Below are positions 6,448-8,239 of a stretch of DNA of 8,239 nt, in pieces. Within the stretch, counting starts at the first letter, position 1. Every line of letters begins with the position of its first letter. A program made the position numbers and the translations under genes. The stretch comes from DATARH01 sp038228485 (GTDB lineage Bacteria; Pseudomonadota; Alphaproteobacteria; ATCC43930; CGMCC-115725). Under the pieces are notes generated by a model. It searched no databases, was not told the DNA's origin, and saw only the letters and a program-made list of their open reading frames with translations. The stretch is taken from NCBI GenBank assembly GCA_038228485.1, contig JBBRPG010000174.1:1-8239 (forward strand), read 5' to 3'.

Positions 6448-7264
6448 GATGAAGTCGGCAATTAACCTGCGCTCCCCGAAGCGCGGCGACCTGATGGTTG
6501 AGGAGATAAAGCGCTGGGTCGCCGACCAGAAGCTCGCGCCCGGCGACAAGCTGCCGAAAGAGCATGAGTTGCAGACGCTGTTCGGCGTCAGCAAGGGCAC
6601 CGCACGCGAGGCGCTGAAGTCGCTGGAGGTGCAGGGCTTCGTCACTGTGTCGACCGGTCCGACTGGCGGCGCCACAATCGGTGCGGTGCCGTTCGATCGC
6701 GCCTTTCAACTCGTGCAGAACTACCTGTTCTTTCGCGAGGTTAATGTGGCGCAGATCTACGCCGTCCGACGTCTGCTCGAGCCCGAGCTGGCCGCTGGAG
6801 CCGTGCCCCATCTCACCGCCGCCGACTTCGAGGCGCTGGAATACAGCATCGAGACGTGCGCGCCCACGCCCGCGAGCAAGGCGCAGGCCGTGCATCAACG
6901 TCGCGAAGACCTGCACTTCCACGACATCTTCGCCGCGGCGAATCCCAACGGTGTCCTGCGCTTCATGTGCGAGGTCATCAATCATCTGCTGCGGCATCTG
7001 GTGACTGTGGGTGATCAGCCCGCACATCCCGCCTATCAACAGTTGGGCGACACCAATGTGGCGGCACACCGCCAGCTTCTGGCGGCGGCGCGACGTGGCG
7101 ATGCCGCGAAGGTGCGCACGCTGATGCTGGACCATATCGAAGAGGCCGGGGGCTTCGCCGGCAAACTCGACGCCGCCGTGCGCCGTCACTTCGTACTCGA
7201 TTCCGAATTGCAGGCACGAAGCTCACCGCAACAGCACTCCTCCAAGCCAGGGAAGGCGCGATGA
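6446..7264 (+). CDS. GntR-family transcriptional regulator, FadR/FCD subfamily
   Basis: This is a dimeric DNA-binding regulator that responds to a small carboxylic acid or similar metabolite. The N-terminal winged helix-turn-helix spans about residues 8-75: LMVEEIKRWVADQKLAPGDKLP, then the recognition helix around SKGTAREALKSLEVQGFV (49-66). The C-terminal FCD helical domain shows the metal-site pattern of this subfamily: Asp155 and His159 in EDLHFHDIF, His208 in VAAHRQLL and His230 in LDHIEEAG. The length of 272 residues is slightly above average because of a polar tail. The start is uncertain: ATG 6446 and 6449 have no well-spaced Shine-Dalgarno, ATG 6494 would begin right at the helix-turn-helix, and an upstream TTG at 6374 would add an unlikely hydrophobic extension. 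Its stop overlaps the hydrolase start. It lies divergent from the MetE-like gene, the usual arrangement for a local regulator. The ligand is unknown. Confidence 0.9.
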   Translation: MMKSAINLRSPKRGDLMVEEIKRWVADQKLAPGDKLPKEHELQTLFGVSKGTAREALKSLEVQGFVTVSTGPTGGATIGAVPFDRAFQLVQNYLFFREVNVAQIYAVRRLLEPELAAGAVPHLTAADFEALEYSIETCAPTPASKAQAVHQRREDLHFHDIFAAANPNGVLRFMCEVINHLLRHLVTVGDQPAHPAYQQLGDTNVAAHRQLLAAARRGDAAKVRTLMLDHIEEAGGFAGKLDAAVRRHFVLDSELQARSSPQQHSSKPGKAR

Positions 7265-8239
7265 TCAACCGTACTTTGCAACGCCGCCAAGTCATGGGTG
7301 GCATGGGGGCCGTACTCGTGGCATCGAGTACGCGCCGCGCGATCGCTTCGACGAACCTAGGTGTGGCTGTCGAGCAGCGCCTAGGCGAACTCCAAAAAGA
7401 CGGCCGCGTGCGCGGCCTCCACGCGCTGCTCGTCGCCCAGGGCGGCCGACTGCTGCTCGAACACTACGAAACGGGCGAAGACGAAAACTGGGGAAGCACC
7501 AAATTGGGTCGCGTCGCTTTCGGACCGGCGGTGTTGCACGATTTACGCTCCGCGTCCAAGGGTGTGGTCGGTCTGCTCTATGGCATTGCACTGGCCGAGG
7601 GAAAGGCGCCGCCGCCTGAAGCGAAACTCTACGCCCAGTTCCCCGAATACGCCGACCTTGCCGCTCAGCCTGGCCGCGACCGTCTCACGATCGCGCACGT
7701 GCTTAGCATGACCCTTGGGTTCGAGTGGGACGAGCTCACGATTCCCTACGGCGATCGGCGCAACAGCGAGAACGCGATGGTGGACGCCCCCGATCGCTAC
7801 CGCTACATCCTCGAACGTCCCATCGTCGGCGAGCCCGGCGTAAAATGGGTTTACTGCGGCGGCGCAACCGCTTTGCTCGGTCGCCTGATCGCCAAGGGCA
7901 CGGGTGAAAAGCTGCTCGATTACGCCCGCCGCGTGCTGTTCGAACCGCTGGATTTCGGCCCGAGCGAATGGACAGTGGATCGCATTGGAGAACCGCATGC
8001 GGCGTCGGGCCTGCGCCTGCGGCCGCGCGACACGCTAAAAATCGGCCAGCTCGTGCTCGCCGATGGCATCTGGAATGGCCGCCAAATCGTGCCCGCTGAG
8101 TGGGTGAAGCGCGCGTCGACGCCCGTGGTGACGATCGAAGGTCGCGGAGGTTATGGCTATCAATGGTACACCGGCACCCTGAGTCCCGGCACGCCTCGGG
8201 CATTATCCTGGGTCAGCGGCATCGGTTGGGGCGGCCAGC
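7261..8239 (+). CDS. Class-C beta-lactamase-fold serine hydrolase, Tat-like signal (3' end outside window)
   Basis: The 326 visible residues belong to the beta-lactamase/penicillin-binding-protein superfamily (Pfam Beta-lactamase, PF00144), which includes esterases, D-aminopeptidases and 6-aminohexanoate-dimer hydrolases. The nucleophile motif is S97-A-S-K100 in DLRSASKGVVGLLYG. The second motif is Y198-C-G in WVYCGGATALLGRLI; class C enzymes have Y-x-N, but Y-x-G also occurs in the esterase-like branches. ASGLRLRPRDTLKIGQLVL and GYGYQWYTG follow. The frame leaves the window at SGIGWGGQ, close to where the third active-site motif lies. The N terminus has a twin-arginine-like signal (RRQVMGGMGAVLVAS, cleavage plausible after RAIA), so export to the periplasm is likely. 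ATG 7261 overlaps the GntR stop (ATGA) and AGGGA lies 7 bases upstream, so the two genes are translationally coupled. True beta-lactamase activity is less likely than esterase or amidase activity. The substrate is unknown. Confidence 0.88.
   Translation, partial: MINRTLQRRQVMGGMGAVLVASSTRRAIASTNLGVAVEQRLGELQKDGRVRGLHALLVAQGGRLLLEHYETGEDENWGSTKLGRVAFGPAVLHDLRSASKGVVGLLYGIALAEGKAPPPEAKLYAQFPEYADLAAQPGRDRLTIAHVLSMTLGFEWDELTIPYGDRRNSENAMVDAPDRYRYILERPIVGEPGVKWVYCGGATALLGRLIAKGTGEKLLDYARRVLFEPLDFGPSEWTVDRIGEPHAASGLRLRPRDTLKIGQLVLADGIWNGRQIVPAEWVKRASTPVVTIEGRGGYGYQWYTGTLSPGTPRALSWVSGIGWGGQ

Noticed and set aside
6286..6675. 129-codon - strand open frame overlapping the gntR 5' end
   Set aside because: It covers the helix-turn-helix coding region of gntR in antisense and has no recognisable domain.

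Overview
The window is GC-rich (roughly two thirds G+C by eye in most genes), gene-dense and bacterial. A bc1-type cytochrome c1 followed by methylthioadenosine-salvage genes, PAS-rich hybrid histidine kinases and FCD-type GntR regulators point to an alphaproteobacterium, perhaps of the Rhodospirillales or Hyphomicrobiales. That placement is an inference from gene content, not from a marker gene.

Positions 1-2637 hold a co-directional run on the + strand: the 3' end of cytochrome c1 (petC, cut by the window edge), then mtnP (methylthioadenosine phosphorylase) and mtnA (methylthioribose-1-phosphate isomerase). MtnP and MtnA catalyse consecutive steps of methylthioadenosine salvage and lie 9 bases apart. 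No later step of the pathway is in the window.

Positions 2638-4887 hold an AT-rich intergenic stretch and then a PAS-PAS-histidine kinase-receiver gene that looks damaged. Its 5' end begins inside the tail of what was an earlier PAS module, its inter-PAS linker carries a 57-base duplication, a single-base frameshift at about 3562 splits the second PAS domain, and its N-box carries an unexpected proline. The kinase core and receiver stay open as a 439-codon frame.

Positions 4924-8239 hold a divergent cluster. On the - strand is a stand-alone, zinc-ligand-complete protein of the MetE C-terminal-domain family. Across a 346-base intergenic region on the + strand lies a GntR/FCD regulator whose stop overlaps (ATGA) the start of a class-C beta-lactamase-fold serine hydrolase with a Tat-like signal, cut by the right window edge. 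The intergenic region is rich in nested inverted repeats and copies of a GGCAAT(T)AAC motif found near both divergent starts. This looks like a small regulator-controlled metabolic module and is the most interesting part of the window. Its substrate cannot be read from the sequence.

No rRNA, tRNA, CRISPR array, insertion sequence or transposase was seen.
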